Below the pieces are notes generated by a model. The model was not told the DNA's origin. It saw only the letters and a program-made list of their open reading frames with translations, and did not search any database. A program made the position numbers and the translations under genes. 64,000 bases of DNA from PALSA-505 sp036495485 (GTDB taxonomy: Bacteria; Actinomycetota; Actinomycetes; Streptosporangiales; Streptosporangiaceae): assembly GCA_036495485.1 (NCBI GenBank), contig DASXMU010000282.1, positions 1 through 64,000 on the forward strand, read 5' to 3'. Positions 15,706 through 25,065 of the stretch are shown piece after piece. Each line of letters starts with the position of its first letter. The stretch's first letter is position 1.

Positions 15706-16556
15706 CCGCCCCGGCCAGCGGCCGTCAAGGCACCGGCGCCGCCCCAGCCGCTGCCGCATCTGCCGCATCGGCCGCCAGCGCCGCCAGGGCCGCCGGCGCC
15801 GCCAGCACCGCCGGCGCCGCCAGGTCCGCCGACGGCACCTCAGCCTCCCCTGTTACCGCGCCCGTGAGCCAGCCCGCCGGCCGCCGGATCCGGGTGCTGA
15901 TCGCTGACGATCACCCGGTCGTCCGGCAGGGCCTCCGGGTCCTCCTGGAGGTTCAGGAGGACATGGACGTGGTCGGTGAGGCAGCCGATGGCGGCGAGGT
16001 GGCGGGGCTGGTGGCCAGCCTCGCCCCGGATGTGGTCGTGCTCGACCTGAAGATGCCGGGCATGAAAGGGCCCGAGGTGATCGTGGACCTGGCGGCCCGC
16101 GGCCTGCGGGCCAGGGCACTGGTGCTCACCAGCGTGACCGATCCGGCCGCGGCGCAGGCCGCGGTCCGGGCCGGGGCGGCTGGCTTCCTGTACAAGGACG
16201 TCGATCCCGACGCACTGGTCCGGGCGATCCGCTCCGTGCACGACGGGAACATGCTGCTGTCGCCGGAGGTGGCCGGGACGCTGATCCACCGCGGTGTGGA
16301 CCGTAGCGCCACCGGCGGCCTGGCCGCCCTCACCGGCCGCGAGCGCGAGGTGCTCGAGCACATCACCATGGGGCGGTCGAACCGTGAGATCGCCCGCGCC
16401 CTGCACGTGACGGAGAAGACGGTGAAGACACACGTCAGCGCTGTGCTCGCCAAGCTGGGGGTGCAGGATCGCACCCAGGCGGCGCTCTACGCGGTCGCCC
16501 ACGCGGGCGAGCACGGCTGGGACCCCGGTGACCGCGGCGGATATCCGCCAGCCTGA
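15702..16556 (+). CDS. LuxR/NarL-family response regulator
   Basis: 284 residues. A 60-residue Ala-rich low-complexity leader precedes the receiver domain (RVLIADDHPVVRQGL, phospho-Asp in VVVLDLKMPG, Lys in LYKDV) and a C-terminal LuxR HTH (LTGREREVLEHITMGRSNREIARALHVTEKTVKTHVSAVLAKLGVQDRTQAALYA). The leader is coding by overlap (ATGA) with the kinase gene, but translation could also start at an internal codon before RRIRVLIADDHP. Partner of the upstream kinase. Confidence 0.93.
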   Translation: MTAPASGRQGTGAAPAAAASAASAASAARAAGAASTAGAARSADGTSASPVTAPVSQPAGRRIRVLIADDHPVVRQGLRVLLEVQEDMDVVGEAADGGEVAGLVASLAPDVVVLDLKMPGMKGPEVIVDLAARGLRARALVLTSVTDPAAAQAAVRAGAAGFLYKDVDPDALVRAIRSVHDGNMLLSPEVAGTLIHRGVDRSATGGLAALTGREREVLEHITMGRSNREIARALHVTEKTVKTHVSAVLAKLGVQDRTQAALYAVAHAGEHGWDPGDRGGYPPA

Positions 16557-16740
16557 TCCGCCCGCACCCGGCGTAGCTTGCACGTCACCCCCAGCTGACC
16601 GGGGCGGAAGCGATGAACCGGCTCCCGTGCGCAGCAGCCCCGTGCCGCCGGGGCTGCGACACGGCACGCCCGGCGGCGTTGTGGGCTCCGGTGCGGGAGT
16701 AGGTTTTGTGTGGGCAGGAGACACAAGGTTGGAGGGCTGG

Positions 16741-17529
16741 ATGTCCGACGAAGTCCTGCGGTTGCGCGGGGTTGGGGTCCGGCGGGAGAAGTCGATGCTG
16801 TTGCGTGACGTCGAATGGGCGGTGCACGCGGACGAGCGCTGGGTCGTCATCGGCCCGAACGGCGCGGGCAAGACCACGCTGCTCCAGGTGGCCGCCACGC
16901 AACTGTTCCCCACCACCGGCTCGGTCGAGATACTCGGCGAGCGGATGGGCGAGGTGGATGTCTTCGACCTGCGCTCCAGGATCGGCCTGGCCAGCGCCGC
17001 CGTGGCCGAACGGGTGTCGGCCAGGGAGAAGGTCATCGACCTGGTGCTCACCGCGACCTACGGGATCCTCGGCCGCTGGAAGGAAGACTACGAGTCGGCC
17101 GACGTCACCCGGGCCGTCGAACTGCTCGACGCGCTGGGCTGCGCGCACCTGATCCGGCGCAGGTTCTCCACCCTCTCCGAGGGAGAGCGCAAGCGGGTGC
17201 AGATCGCCAGGGCAATGATGTCCGACCCCGAGCTGCTGCTGCTCGACGAGCCGGCCGCCGGCCTCGATCTGGGTGGCAGGGAAGACCTGGTGCAGCGGCT
17301 CTCCAAGCTCGCCCACGACCCTGGGGCCCCAACGATCGCGCTGGTCACGCATCACGTCGAGGAAGTACCCGACGGGTTCACCCACGCGATTCTGCTGCGT
17401 AAGGGCGCCGTGGTGGCCGCCGGGGAGCTGGCCGAGGTGTTCACCGAGCAGAACCTGTCCACCTGTTTCGGCATCCAGCTCTCGGTGGAAAACAGGCATT
17501 CCCGCTGGACCGCCAGGGCCGTGATCTGA
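16741..17529 (+). CDS. ABC transporter ATP-binding protein
   Basis: 262 residues from an ATG behind GGAGGG. Walker A GPNGAGKTT (about 39-47), signature LSEGERKRVQIARAM, Walker B ELLLLDEPAAGLDL and switch His in ALVTHHVEEVP are all intact. No permease gene is adjacent, so it either serves a distant transporter or acts as a soluble ABC protein; close relatives with this EVDVFDLRSRIGLAS middle are often annotated ModF or iron-type ATPases, but the substrate is unknown. Confidence 0.9.
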   Translation: MSDEVLRLRGVGVRREKSMLLRDVEWAVHADERWVVIGPNGAGKTTLLQVAATQLFPTTGSVEILGERMGEVDVFDLRSRIGLASAAVAERVSAREKVIDLVLTATYGILGRWKEDYESADVTRAVELLDALGCAHLIRRRFSTLSEGERKRVQIARAMMSDPELLLLDEPAAGLDLGGREDLVQRLSKLAHDPGAPTIALVTHHVEEVPDGFTHAILLRKGAVVAAGELAEVFTEQNLSTCFGIQLSVENRHSRWTARAVI

Positions 17530-17572
17530 CGTTTGCCCGGTTCGAACTCGATATAAGCCGAGCCGGGCGGAG

Positions 17573-18553
17573 TCAGGTCTGCGGCTTCACCTGGACCATG
17601 CCGGACTGGGTGATCCTGGTGTCGAAGGCGGGCTGGCGGGCGGTGGCCGGGCCGTGCACGACCGTGCCGTCGCTGATCCGGAACGTGCTGCCGTGCCAGG
17701 GGCAGACCACGCACAGGTCGTCGTCCTCGGACACGAGCTTGCCCTGGTGCAGCGGGCCGGCGAGGTGGGCACAGTGGTCGGCCAGCGCGCTGACCGAGGT
17801 TCCCCGGCGGAGCACCAGCAGGTTGAGGTAGCCGAGCGGCTTGCGGACCGGGCGGCCGTCGGGCAGATCCCTGACGCGGCAGAGGTCGTGCCAGCCGAGC
17901 GGGGCCAGGTGGGCGACCGGCTCGGCGTGGCTGGCGCCCGCGCCCAGCCGGAACGCCAGGTGCCCGCCCAGGTATCCGCCCGCCGCGGCCGCGGTGAGGC
18001 CGCCGAGTGAGAGGAGCTTGCCGCTGCGATGCCGTCCGGCGGCCCGGGCCAGCAACGATGCGGAGAACAAGGCCGTGGCCGTCGCCCCGGACGCGGCGTG
18101 CACCAGGCCGACCCGCTGCTGCTCGCGGTGCAGCGCCGACCAGTCGGCCAGCCCGGCCGCGGCCGCAGGTACGGTGCCCACGATGCCGGTGGCGATCAGC
18201 GCCTTGGAGGCCCGCGAGGTGCCCGGCAGCAGGTCGAGCAGGGCCGCCGACGCCCAGCAGCCGATCGGCAGCCGGACCAGAGGCGGATGCGCAGGCTGGC
18301 CCAGCGGGACCCCGTGCAGCAGGTCCGCCGTGCCGGTGCGGCGCAGGGCCGCGCGCACCGTACCGCTGATCACGGCGGTCGCGTTGTCGAGTCCGCTGGC
18401 GTGCTCGATCCGCTCGGCCACATCCACCGCACTGGGCAGTGGGCGGCGCCACGGCAGCGGTCGCCGCAGGCTGCGGGCCGGGGCTGTGGTGTCGTCGGAG
18501 TCGCCCGCACTGCGGGCGCCACGGGAGAACGGCATAGGACGAGGAGGGCTCAC
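17573..18553 (-). CDS. DUF2231 membrane protein with C-terminal Rieske domain
   Basis: 326 residues. The middle (about 75-205) has four hydrophobic segments typical of DUF2231. The C-terminal 110 residues are a Rieske domain, with CAHLAGPLHQG and CVVCPWHGSTF giving the two Cys-His pairs of a [2Fe-2S] cluster. It is likely a membrane-bound electron-transfer protein. The GTG at 18553 is the first of two possible starts; the ATG at 18535 also fits. It is convergent with the ABC gene, 43 bp apart. Confidence 0.88.
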   Translation of the reverse strand: MSPPRPMPFSRGARSAGDSDDTTAPARSLRRPLPWRRPLPSAVDVAERIEHASGLDNATAVISGTVRAALRRTGTADLLHGVPLGQPAHPPLVRLPIGCWASAALLDLLPGTSRASKALIATGIVGTVPAAAAGLADWSALHREQQRVGLVHAASGATATALFSASLLARAAGRHRSGKLLSLGGLTAAAAGGYLGGHLAFRLGAGASHAEPVAHLAPLGWHDLCRVRDLPDGRPVRKPLGYLNLLVLRRGTSVSALADHCAHLAGPLHQGKLVSEDDDLCVVCPWHGSTFRISDGTVVHGPATARQPAFDTRITQSGMVQVKPQT

Positions 18554-18769
18554 ATAGCAATCCGTACCCCGGAGCCGGCCTCACCTACCCCGCCGCTTTG
18601 TCCCATGCCGTTCCAACTCAGCTAGAGTGCGTTGTTCATCGTTCGTTTATCCGGACCACACCATGTTCCACAACTGGGCTACCCGCCAGTAACATCTGGA
18701 CCAGGCAGCGCTGATAATAAGAGTCGCGGCCCTGCTACTTTCCGCAGGCCGCGCGGCTAGGGAGGCGCG

Positions 18770-20584
18770 ATGGACCCGAACGGACCGGGCACACCGGCGA
18801 TACGGCAGCAGGTGCGCAGCAGCAGGCTCGATGCCGGGGATGTCAAGCTCGCGGTCTTCCAGCGCGGTGACCCGGCCCACCCCACGGTCGTCCTGGTACA
18901 CGGCTACCCCGACACCCACGCGGTGTGGGACGAGCTGGCCGAGCTGCTCGCCCGCCGTTTCCATGTGGTCAGCTACGACGTTCGCGGCGCCGGCGCTTCC
19001 ACCGCACCCGGCGGCACGGCAGGCTACGCGTTCGCCAAGCTCATCGCCGACCTCGAGGCGGTCATCAAGGAGGTGAGCCCGGACCGGCCGGTTCACCTGG
19101 TCGGCCACGACTGGGGCTCGCTCCAGTGCTGGGAGGCGGTGAGCACCCCCAGCCTGGCCGGGCGGGTGGCCTCCTTCACCTCGATGTGCGGGCCGTCCAT
19201 CGACCAGGCCAGTGCCTGGCTGCGCCGCCGCGCGCTGCGCAGCCCGCAGGGCGCCGCCGACTTCTTCGGCCAGATGCGCAAGTCCTGGTACATCGGCTTC
19301 TTCCAGCTCCCGGCGCTGCCCGAGCTGACCTGGCGGGGCGGGCTCGGCCGCAATTGGGGCAAGCTGCTCGCGGCTGGCGGTGTCACCCCCCGTCCGGGTC
19401 ACCCGGCCGACACGATCACCCAGGACGGGATACACGGCATCTCGCTGTACCGGGCGAACATGCCCAGCCGGATGACCCGCCCGCAGCCAGCGAACGTCGA
19501 CGTCCCGGTCCAGGTGATCATCGCCACCAGGGACAGGTTCATCGCCGAGCAGACTCAGCTTTCGGCCCGCGGCTACACCCCCCGGCTGTGGCTGCGCCGG
19601 ACCCGTGCCACGCACTGGATCCAGCGGACGCACGCGCCCCGGCTGGCGGAATGGATCACCGAGTTCGCCGCGCACGTGGACGGCAGCCCGGCCACCCGGG
19701 AGCTGCGGCGGGCCGACGCCAGCCGGGGCCGTCAGCCGTTCGGCGGGAACCTGGTCGTGGTCACCGGAGCCGGCAGTGGCATTGGCCGGGCCATCTGCCT
19801 GGCATTCGCCGCCAACGGCGCTGAGGTAGTCGCCGCCGACCTGGATTCGAAAACGTCCGGACGGACGTGCGAGCTGATCGGCGCGCACGGCGGGGTGGCG
19901 CATCCGTACCAGGTGGATGTGACCGATCCGGCGGGCATGGAAAGCTTCGCGGCCTGGGTCAAAGACACCCATGGCGTGCCCGACGTGGTGGTGAACAACG
20001 CCGGGATCGCGATCGCCGGGTCGTTCCTCAAGCACACCGAGGAGGACTGGCGGCGGATCACCGACGTGAACCTGCTCGGCGTGGCCCGTGGCTGCCGGCT
20101 CTTCGGCGCCCAGATGGTGGAGCGCGGGCAGGGCGGCCACCTGGTGAACATCGCCTCGGCGGCCGCGTTCACACCGACCGCCTTGCTGCCCGCCTACTCG
20201 GCGACCAAGGCCGCGGTCCGGATGCTCAGCGACTGCCTGGGCGCGGAGCTGGCCTCGGCGGGGGTCGGGGTGACCGCGATCTGCCCCGGCTTCACCAACA
20301 CCGGGATCGCGACCGCCACCCACTACGCGGGCACCTCGGGCGAGACCGAGGCGCTGCTGCGGGCGGGTGCGAAGAAGGCGTTCGCCCGGCGGAACTTCCC
20401 GCCGGAGAGGGTCGCGGTCGCGGTGCTGCGCGCGGTCCTTGAGAACCGGTCCGTGGTGCCGGTCAACGCCGAGGCTCAGATCGGCTTCGCCATGTCCAGG
20501 ATCGCCCCCGGCGCCATGCGCTGGCTCGCCCGCCGCTCGGACGAGCGGTCGCTGACCCGCCTGGAGCGCCTCGGCCGCGGCTGA
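18770..20584 (+). CDS. EphD-like fusion: alpha/beta hydrolase plus short-chain dehydrogenase
   Basis: 604 residues. Residues 30-310 are an alpha/beta hydrolase with VVLVHGYPD and GHDWGS (nucleophile Asp114), the epoxide-hydrolase type. Residues about 322-600 are an SDR with VTGAGSGIGRAICLAFA, NNAGIAI, catalytic Ser in NIASAAAF and YSATKAA. This order is that of mycobacterial EphD, linked there to mycolate or epoxy-lipid metabolism. No substrate is visible here. The ribosome site GGGAGGCG precedes the ATG. A seven-bp stem with TTT in its loop lies after the stop. Confidence 0.9.
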   Translation: MDPNGPGTPAIRQQVRSSRLDAGDVKLAVFQRGDPAHPTVVLVHGYPDTHAVWDELAELLARRFHVVSYDVRGAGASTAPGGTAGYAFAKLIADLEAVIKEVSPDRPVHLVGHDWGSLQCWEAVSTPSLAGRVASFTSMCGPSIDQASAWLRRRALRSPQGAADFFGQMRKSWYIGFFQLPALPELTWRGGLGRNWGKLLAAGGVTPRPGHPADTITQDGIHGISLYRANMPSRMTRPQPANVDVPVQVIIATRDRFIAEQTQLSARGYTPRLWLRRTRATHWIQRTHAPRLAEWITEFAAHVDGSPATRELRRADASRGRQPFGGNLVVVTGAGSGIGRAICLAFAANGAEVVAADLDSKTSGRTCELIGAHGGVAHPYQVDVTDPAGMESFAAWVKDTHGVPDVVVNNAGIAIAGSFLKHTEEDWRRITDVNLLGVARGCRLFGAQMVERGQGGHLVNIASAAAFTPTALLPAYSATKAAVRMLSDCLGAELASAGVGVTAICPGFTNTGIATATHYAGTSGETEALLRAGAKKAFARRNFPPERVAVAVLRAVLENRSVVPVNAEAQIGFAMSRIAPGAMRWLARRSDERSLTRLERLGRG

Positions 20585-20614
20585 CCCTGTGGCTGGCCTG
20601 GATCCGGCTCAGAC

Positions 20615-20636
20615 CTGACGAGGCGGGTTTCGTCAG
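20615..20636 (+). terminator. Short hairpin after the EphD-like gene
   Basis: CTGACGA (20615-20621) pairs with TCGTCAG (20630-20636), 31 bases after the stop. The stem is short and there is no T-run, so it is only a candidate terminator separating the gene from the next operon. Confidence 0.4.
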
Positions 20637-20777
20637 CGACATCGAAAGGCGTTCACTCTGAGCTAACCAGGTATAAACAAATAGCGAGATCAAGCAGGCA
20701 TGCAAAGTATGATTGCGGTCGAATCCGGACGCGGTCTTCCGCTTCAGGGCTGAGCACCGGAAAGGGTCGGCGATGCC

Positions 20778-21995
20778 ATGGCAGCAGTGACGGCATCGGC
20801 GCAGCGGGGGGCACACGATCAGGGTGGGATCGGGGACGGCGCTCACAGATCAGCAGGGCAGGTGGGCACGCGGTCGGGAAAGCTCGTGCACCAATCGGCC
20901 CCTGGTCGGCAAACCTCGTCTCCGCTTCGCAGTGGTGACTTGCCTGCGGCTATTCATATGGTGCTGACCTCGTTCGCAGTAGGCGATCACGTCGCATCTG
21001 GGGATTTCGCGGATGCCTTCCAGGCCTGCGTGGACTTGCCTGTACCGACCCGAGACGTAGTGCTCGGGTCGCTCATGACGGCGGCTATGGCGCGCGGGCC
21101 CGAGGCTGACGATGTGGAGGCACTGCTGCGAAGTGCGCTCGCAGTGGACAACCGGGAGTCCGCCGACGTGATCGGCGGTGGCGATCACCCTGTGCTGATG
21201 CTGGCGGGCAGCGGCAAGAAGGGTGTGCGGACGTTGAATATCTCCACACCTGCAGCGCTCGTAGCGGCTGCCGCAAGGGTGCGAGTGATCAAAGTCGGCT
21301 CGGCCGCTACCTCCTCGGCGCTCGGTTCCCGCGACCTGGTGCGCGCTCTCGGGCTGCGTGAGCGCCGAACGACGGATGGCGTGCGTGCCGACCTGGCCGC
21401 CTCGGGGTTCGCCTTTGTGGCGATCGAGCCGGAGATCCCAGTCCTGGACGGGCTTTACGGCGGGCGGTTCCACGCGCCGAACCCGTTCTCCTTCGGACTG
21501 GCTCCGCTGGCAAGCCCGGTGCGGGGGGACGTGACGGTGTTCGGCCTGTCACACCCGCGCGTTGACGTGGCGGCGCGGGTGCTCAGCCGTTTTGGCTTGG
21601 ACCACGTGGACGTGCTGAGCACACGCCTGCCCAGTGGTCACTATCTGGACGAGATCGGTCCCGCAGGCGAGTCGCGCTGGTGTCGGGTGCGAAACGGGGC
21701 GGTCGGAGCAGTCGAGGCTGAACCGGCTCACAGCTTGGCGGCTACTGGCTTCCCGGGTGAGCTGACGAAGCCGCACGGACCGGAGGAGGCAATCGAGCGG
21801 ACTGGTGAGTTGCTAGCTGGACGCGGGTTGAGCAGCTACCGCGCCCTTGTCGGCCTCAACGCTGCCCACTTGCTCATGATCGGCGGCCTCGCCGCGTCGC
21901 TTCCCGAGGGCAGGAATATGGCTGAGGAAATCCTGCGCAGCGGCGCCGCCCTGACGGGCATCCCGGCGGCGCGGACGGCTGACAGGAGCGCCTGA
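20778..21995 (+). CDS. Anthranilate phosphoribosyltransferase-like enzyme
   Basis: 405 residues. From about residue 60 it follows the TrpD fold: an N-terminal helical part, GSGKKGVRTLNIST (144-157, against GTGGDG...NIST in TrpD), KVGSAATSS (172-180, against KHGNRSVSS), APNPFSFGLAPLASPV and a YLDEIG with the metal-binding Asp-Glu at 291-292. PRPP-binding features are partly kept, while the anthranilate-contacting KHGN is changed, so the acceptor is probably different. The first 55 residues are low-complexity and may be non-native if translation starts at a later codon such as the ATG at 20958. First gene of a seven-gene operon. Confidence 0.75.
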   Translation: MAAVTASAQRGAHDQGGIGDGAHRSAGQVGTRSGKLVHQSAPGRQTSSPLRSGDLPAAIHMVLTSFAVGDHVASGDFADAFQACVDLPVPTRDVVLGSLMTAAMARGPEADDVEALLRSALAVDNRESADVIGGGDHPVLMLAGSGKKGVRTLNISTPAALVAAAARVRVIKVGSAATSSALGSRDLVRALGLRERRTTDGVRADLAASGFAFVAIEPEIPVLDGLYGGRFHAPNPFSFGLAPLASPVRGDVTVFGLSHPRVDVAARVLSRFGLDHVDVLSTRLPSGHYLDEIGPAGESRWCRVRNGAVGAVEAEPAHSLAATGFPGELTKPHGPEEAIERTGELLAGRGLSSYRALVGLNAAHLLMIGGLAASLPEGRNMAEEILRSGAALTGIPAARTADRSA

Positions 21996-21999
21996 GCGC

Positions 22000-23088
22000 G
22001 TGGAGTTCGGCCGGGGAACGGCAGTGACGGCGATCCGCGTGGTCCACATCCCTGGCCGGACTCCGTACGCGCGCAAGCTGCACGACGAGAGCATTCAGGC
22101 TCTCAACGGCGTGTCCGTGGACGGGCATGCGGTGCCGAGAGACGCCACGCTGACCTGGCTGCTGGAACACCGGCCATGGGATTGGCTGGATGTGGTCCAC
22201 ATGCACCATCCGGACTTCGAGCCGATTCCGCGGCTGCGCGCCGTGCTGGCGGAATGCCGTCGAGCTAGGAAGCGAGTGGTGTTCACCGCCCACGACGTGA
22301 GCCCAGTCCTCGGGGATCGGGCGGCGCACCACCGCAGGCTCCGGATGTTCGCGGAGTATGGCGTGCCGTTCGTCTGCCTCACGCCTGCCGCTGAGATCGA
22401 GGTGCGCTGGCGGTTCGGTGCCCGCACAGCCGTGGTTCCGCACGGCTATGTGGCCGCGCCGAAAACACCGACTCGCCCGGTGCGAAGCGATCCTGGGCCA
22501 ACCCGGTTTCTGATCTACGGTTCGCTGCGGCGCAACCGGGACGTGGAACTGGCGCTGGCCTGCTGGCGCTTCGCCCGTCACCTGGCCGAGACCACACTGC
22601 ACCTGCTTCTGCGGGCTCCATCTCGGGTCAGCCTGTCCGAGGACGCCGGGGTGTGGCAGGCCATTCGGGAGCATGCCGCCGATCCCCGGCTACGGGTGGA
22701 CGTGTTGCCGTTCCCGACCGACGACGAGGTAAACGAAGCCGTGGCGGACGCCGACTGCCTGCTGTTGCCCTATCGGTGGGTCAGCCATTCCGGTCAGCTC
22801 GAGCATGCTCTCGACCTCGGCGTGCTGCCCGTAGCGCCGCGAACTGGATTCCTGCCGGATCAGGTGGCACTGCATCGCGGTCTGGTGCCCAAACTGGCGT
22901 GGTTCGACTGGTCGGACAGCACACCCTTCGACCATGGCGCCCGGCTGCTAGATGCGATGCAGAGCGCACACGCGGCAATCCAAGACGGCTGGCAAGCCTG
23001 TAACGCCGAGAAGTTCGCTGATCACCGCAGCAGTGAGCATACGCAGGTCATGGCCGCATACCGCATGCTGTACGAGGGCGGGCGATGA
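22000..23088 (+). CDS. GT-B glycosyltransferase (GT4-like)
   Basis: 362 residues. It has a GT-B outline: RVVHIPG, VVHMHHPDF and VVFTAHDVSPVLGD in the acceptor half, then VVPHGY, FLIYGSLRRNRDVELAL and LLLPYRWVSHSGQLEHALDLGVLPVAP in the donor half, the last being the E-x7-E-like nucleotide-sugar region in diverged form. The GTG at 22000 has AGGAG 12 bases upstream, four bases after the previous stop; the GTG at 22024 (TAIRVVHIPG) is equally plausible. It overlaps the next gene by four bases. Sugar and acceptor unknown. Confidence 0.8.
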   Translation: MEFGRGTAVTAIRVVHIPGRTPYARKLHDESIQALNGVSVDGHAVPRDATLTWLLEHRPWDWLDVVHMHHPDFEPIPRLRAVLAECRRARKRVVFTAHDVSPVLGDRAAHHRRLRMFAEYGVPFVCLTPAAEIEVRWRFGARTAVVPHGYVAAPKTPTRPVRSDPGPTRFLIYGSLRRNRDVELALACWRFARHLAETTLHLLLRAPSRVSLSEDAGVWQAIREHAADPRLRVDVLPFPTDDEVNEAVADADCLLLPYRWVSHSGQLEHALDLGVLPVAPRTGFLPDQVALHRGLVPKLAWFDWSDSTPFDHGARLLDAMQSAHAAIQDGWQACNAEKFADHRSSEHTQVMAAYRMLYEGGR

Positions 23089-23900
23089 TGGCAAGCACGG
23101 ATCAACAGCCGTGGCTCCCATCGGTGTCGATTGTGGTCTTGAACCACAACTACGGCCGCTATGTCGGCGAGGCCCTGGCCAGCGCGGTCGGGCAGGAGCC
23201 GGGCGACTACCGCTTGGCCGAGGTCGTGGTCATCGATGACGGCTCGTCCGACCACAGCCACGAGGTGTATCAACGGTTTCCCGGTGTCCGGGTCGTCCGC
23301 AAAGAGCACGAGGGTTTCGCTGCTACGCTTACCCGCGCTGTCCGGGAAGCGTTCGGGGACTGGTTCGCTCCGTTGGACGCGGACGATGTCTTCACCTTGG
23401 ACAAGCTGTGCTCGCTGGCCCCGTACCTGGCTGACTCTAATCGGCTGTTGGTGCAGCATGCCGAGTACGTCATCGATGCCGAGGGAAGGCCGTTTGCCGA
23501 GGGCACACATCCAGGCGGGGCGACTAGCACGCTGGTGGTGCGCGCCGACGCCGCGCGGGACCTAGTGCCGGTGACTAACGAATTGTTCTTCCATGTGCTG
23601 GCTGACCTCCGCCACGGCGTCCGCTTGCGCGAACCACTGACCGGCTATCGGGTGCATGAGGCGAGCATGACCGATCGCCGGACGCCGGGTGTCTTCTCCG
23701 ACTACATGTCCAGTGTCTGCGCCGATGTGGCCGTCCGCCTCGACCAGCTGCACGTCTGCCCGCCGACTTGGGCGGACACTGCTCAGCTTGCTGACCTCGG
23801 CGCGCGTTATCGGCAGCGGGCAACGAAGTTTCGCGATGACGCCCAGAGCCAGCGCGAAACGGGCCGGGTGCTCCACCAGTTAGGAAGGATCTCCCGGTGA
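23085..23900 (+). CDS. Family 2 (GT-A) glycosyltransferase
   Basis: 271 residues. PSVSIVVLNHNYGRYVGEAL opens the nucleotide-binding fold, with VVVIDDGSSD and the metal-binding APLDADDVFT. The C-terminal third has LTGYRVHEASMT, usual in GT2 enzymes. There is no membrane segment. It overlaps both neighbours by four bases, so it is translationally coupled to the GT4 gene and the TrpRS-like gene. The two glycosyltransferases suggest a product carrying at least two sugars, or a sugar moved to a macromolecule. Confidence 0.85.
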   Translation: MMASTDQQPWLPSVSIVVLNHNYGRYVGEALASAVGQEPGDYRLAEVVVIDDGSSDHSHEVYQRFPGVRVVRKEHEGFAATLTRAVREAFGDWFAPLDADDVFTLDKLCSLAPYLADSNRLLVQHAEYVIDAEGRPFAEGTHPGGATSTLVVRADAARDLVPVTNELFFHVLADLRHGVRLREPLTGYRVHEASMTDRRTPGVFSDYMSSVCADVAVRLDQLHVCPPTWADTAQLADLGARYRQRATKFRDDAQSQRETGRVLHQLGRISR

Positions 23901-24928
23901 TCGATGCCGTGCTGTTCTCCGAGTCCTACTACCGTCAGGTACTCGCCGAGTTCGGCTACACCCCCTTCGGCCTGCGGCAGTTCGATTTCACCTTGGCCGG
24001 GCTGGACGCGGGCACCCTCAACGCCCGCTACTTGTGCCACCACCACGGTGAGCAGTACCTACACGCCGCACCGGACCGGCGGATCGTCACCACCGGGTTC
24101 GGCATGTCCGGGGTGCCGCACCTAGCCACGATGTCCCACATCCTCAAGATGATCGAACTCCAGCGTGGTGGCGAGCACTGCCAGATCGTGCTCGGCGACC
24201 TCGACGCCTATAACGGCAGGGCCATGCCCTACACCAAGGTCTGCGAGCTAGCCGAGCAGTTCCGGGAGTACTGCTTGCGGCTGGGCTTCGACGCCGATGC
24301 CGGAATCGTGCGTACCCAGGCAGGCTACCTGCCCGCGCTGGAGGCGATGTACCTGGTCGGCCGCTACGTCGGGCAGGCCGACTTCGATGCCGCGGAGGAA
24401 GACAACCACGGCTACTACGCCGACCGCGGGCTGGTCGATGCGGCCATGACCTTCCGCCGCGCCTTGTCGCTGTCGCTGATGGCTGCCGACTTTCTCGCGC
24501 TGGGCCAGGACCACGACGCCGTGCTGGTGATGCTCGGCGTGGACGAACACCGCTACGTGTGCTTCGCTCAGCAGGCGCGGGGACGTCTGGATGAGCACGT
24601 GCCGCTGCGGTCCGATTTCGCCCTGAGTGCCGCCTACACCCGCATGATCCGAGGTTTCGGCGGCCATCCCAAGTTCTCCAAGAGCATCCCCGGCTCATCC
24701 CTGGACGTAATCACGCCGCTGGCTGAGGTGCATCGACTGCTCGTCGGCGAGCCGCCCATCCCCGAGGAGTCGGCCACCTATCAGCTCATGTGCCAGATGT
24801 CCCGCTACGACGCCGACACCTTGCTCGACTTGCACGCGCACTGCCGAAGAGCCAACCCAGCCTGGCAGCGGGCGGTAGGCGAGTTCGCCGACTATGTGAT
24901 CGACCTGATCAGCCTCTGGCCGCAATAA
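23897..24928 (+). CDS. Class I aminoacyl-tRNA synthetase-like protein (TrpRS/TyrRS type), degenerate
   Basis: 343 residues. The Rossmann core starts at RRIVTTGFGMSGVPHLATMSHILKM, where the HIGH signature is HLAT (75-78), followed by IVLGDLDAYNG (98-107) as in archaeal-type TrpRS. VMLGVDEHRYVCFAQQA matches the second half of the active site and KFSKS (259-263) the KMSKS loop. Loss of both the Gly and second His of HIGH argues against normal aminoacylation, while the KMSKS lysines remain. There is no obvious tRNA-binding extension. It may adenylate a substrate or bind ATP or an amino acid in a new pathway. Confidence 0.75.
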   Translation: MIDAVLFSESYYRQVLAEFGYTPFGLRQFDFTLAGLDAGTLNARYLCHHHGEQYLHAAPDRRIVTTGFGMSGVPHLATMSHILKMIELQRGGEHCQIVLGDLDAYNGRAMPYTKVCELAEQFREYCLRLGFDADAGIVRTQAGYLPALEAMYLVGRYVGQADFDAAEEDNHGYYADRGLVDAAMTFRRALSLSLMAADFLALGQDHDAVLVMLGVDEHRYVCFAQQARGRLDEHVPLRSDFALSAAYTRMIRGFGGHPKFSKSIPGSSLDVITPLAEVHRLLVGEPPIPEESATYQLMCQMSRYDADTLLDLHAHCRRANPAWQRAVGEFADYVIDLISLWPQ

Positions 24929-25065
24929 CCACGAGCGAAACGCCCGGAAGTTGGTCGTACGATGAGCTACGCACGTCCACGTGAGCTGCCTCTTGTGGAT
25001 CTCTTTCGGCGTGCTAGCAACCACCAAGGCCCACGAGAGTTGACATTGCCATCAGAGAGAGCCCG

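Noticed and set aside
24929..25065. T-box leader before the TyrRS-like gene
   Set aside because: No T-box sequence or antiterminator is visible in the 137 bp, and the class is rare in high-GC actinobacteria for this gene.
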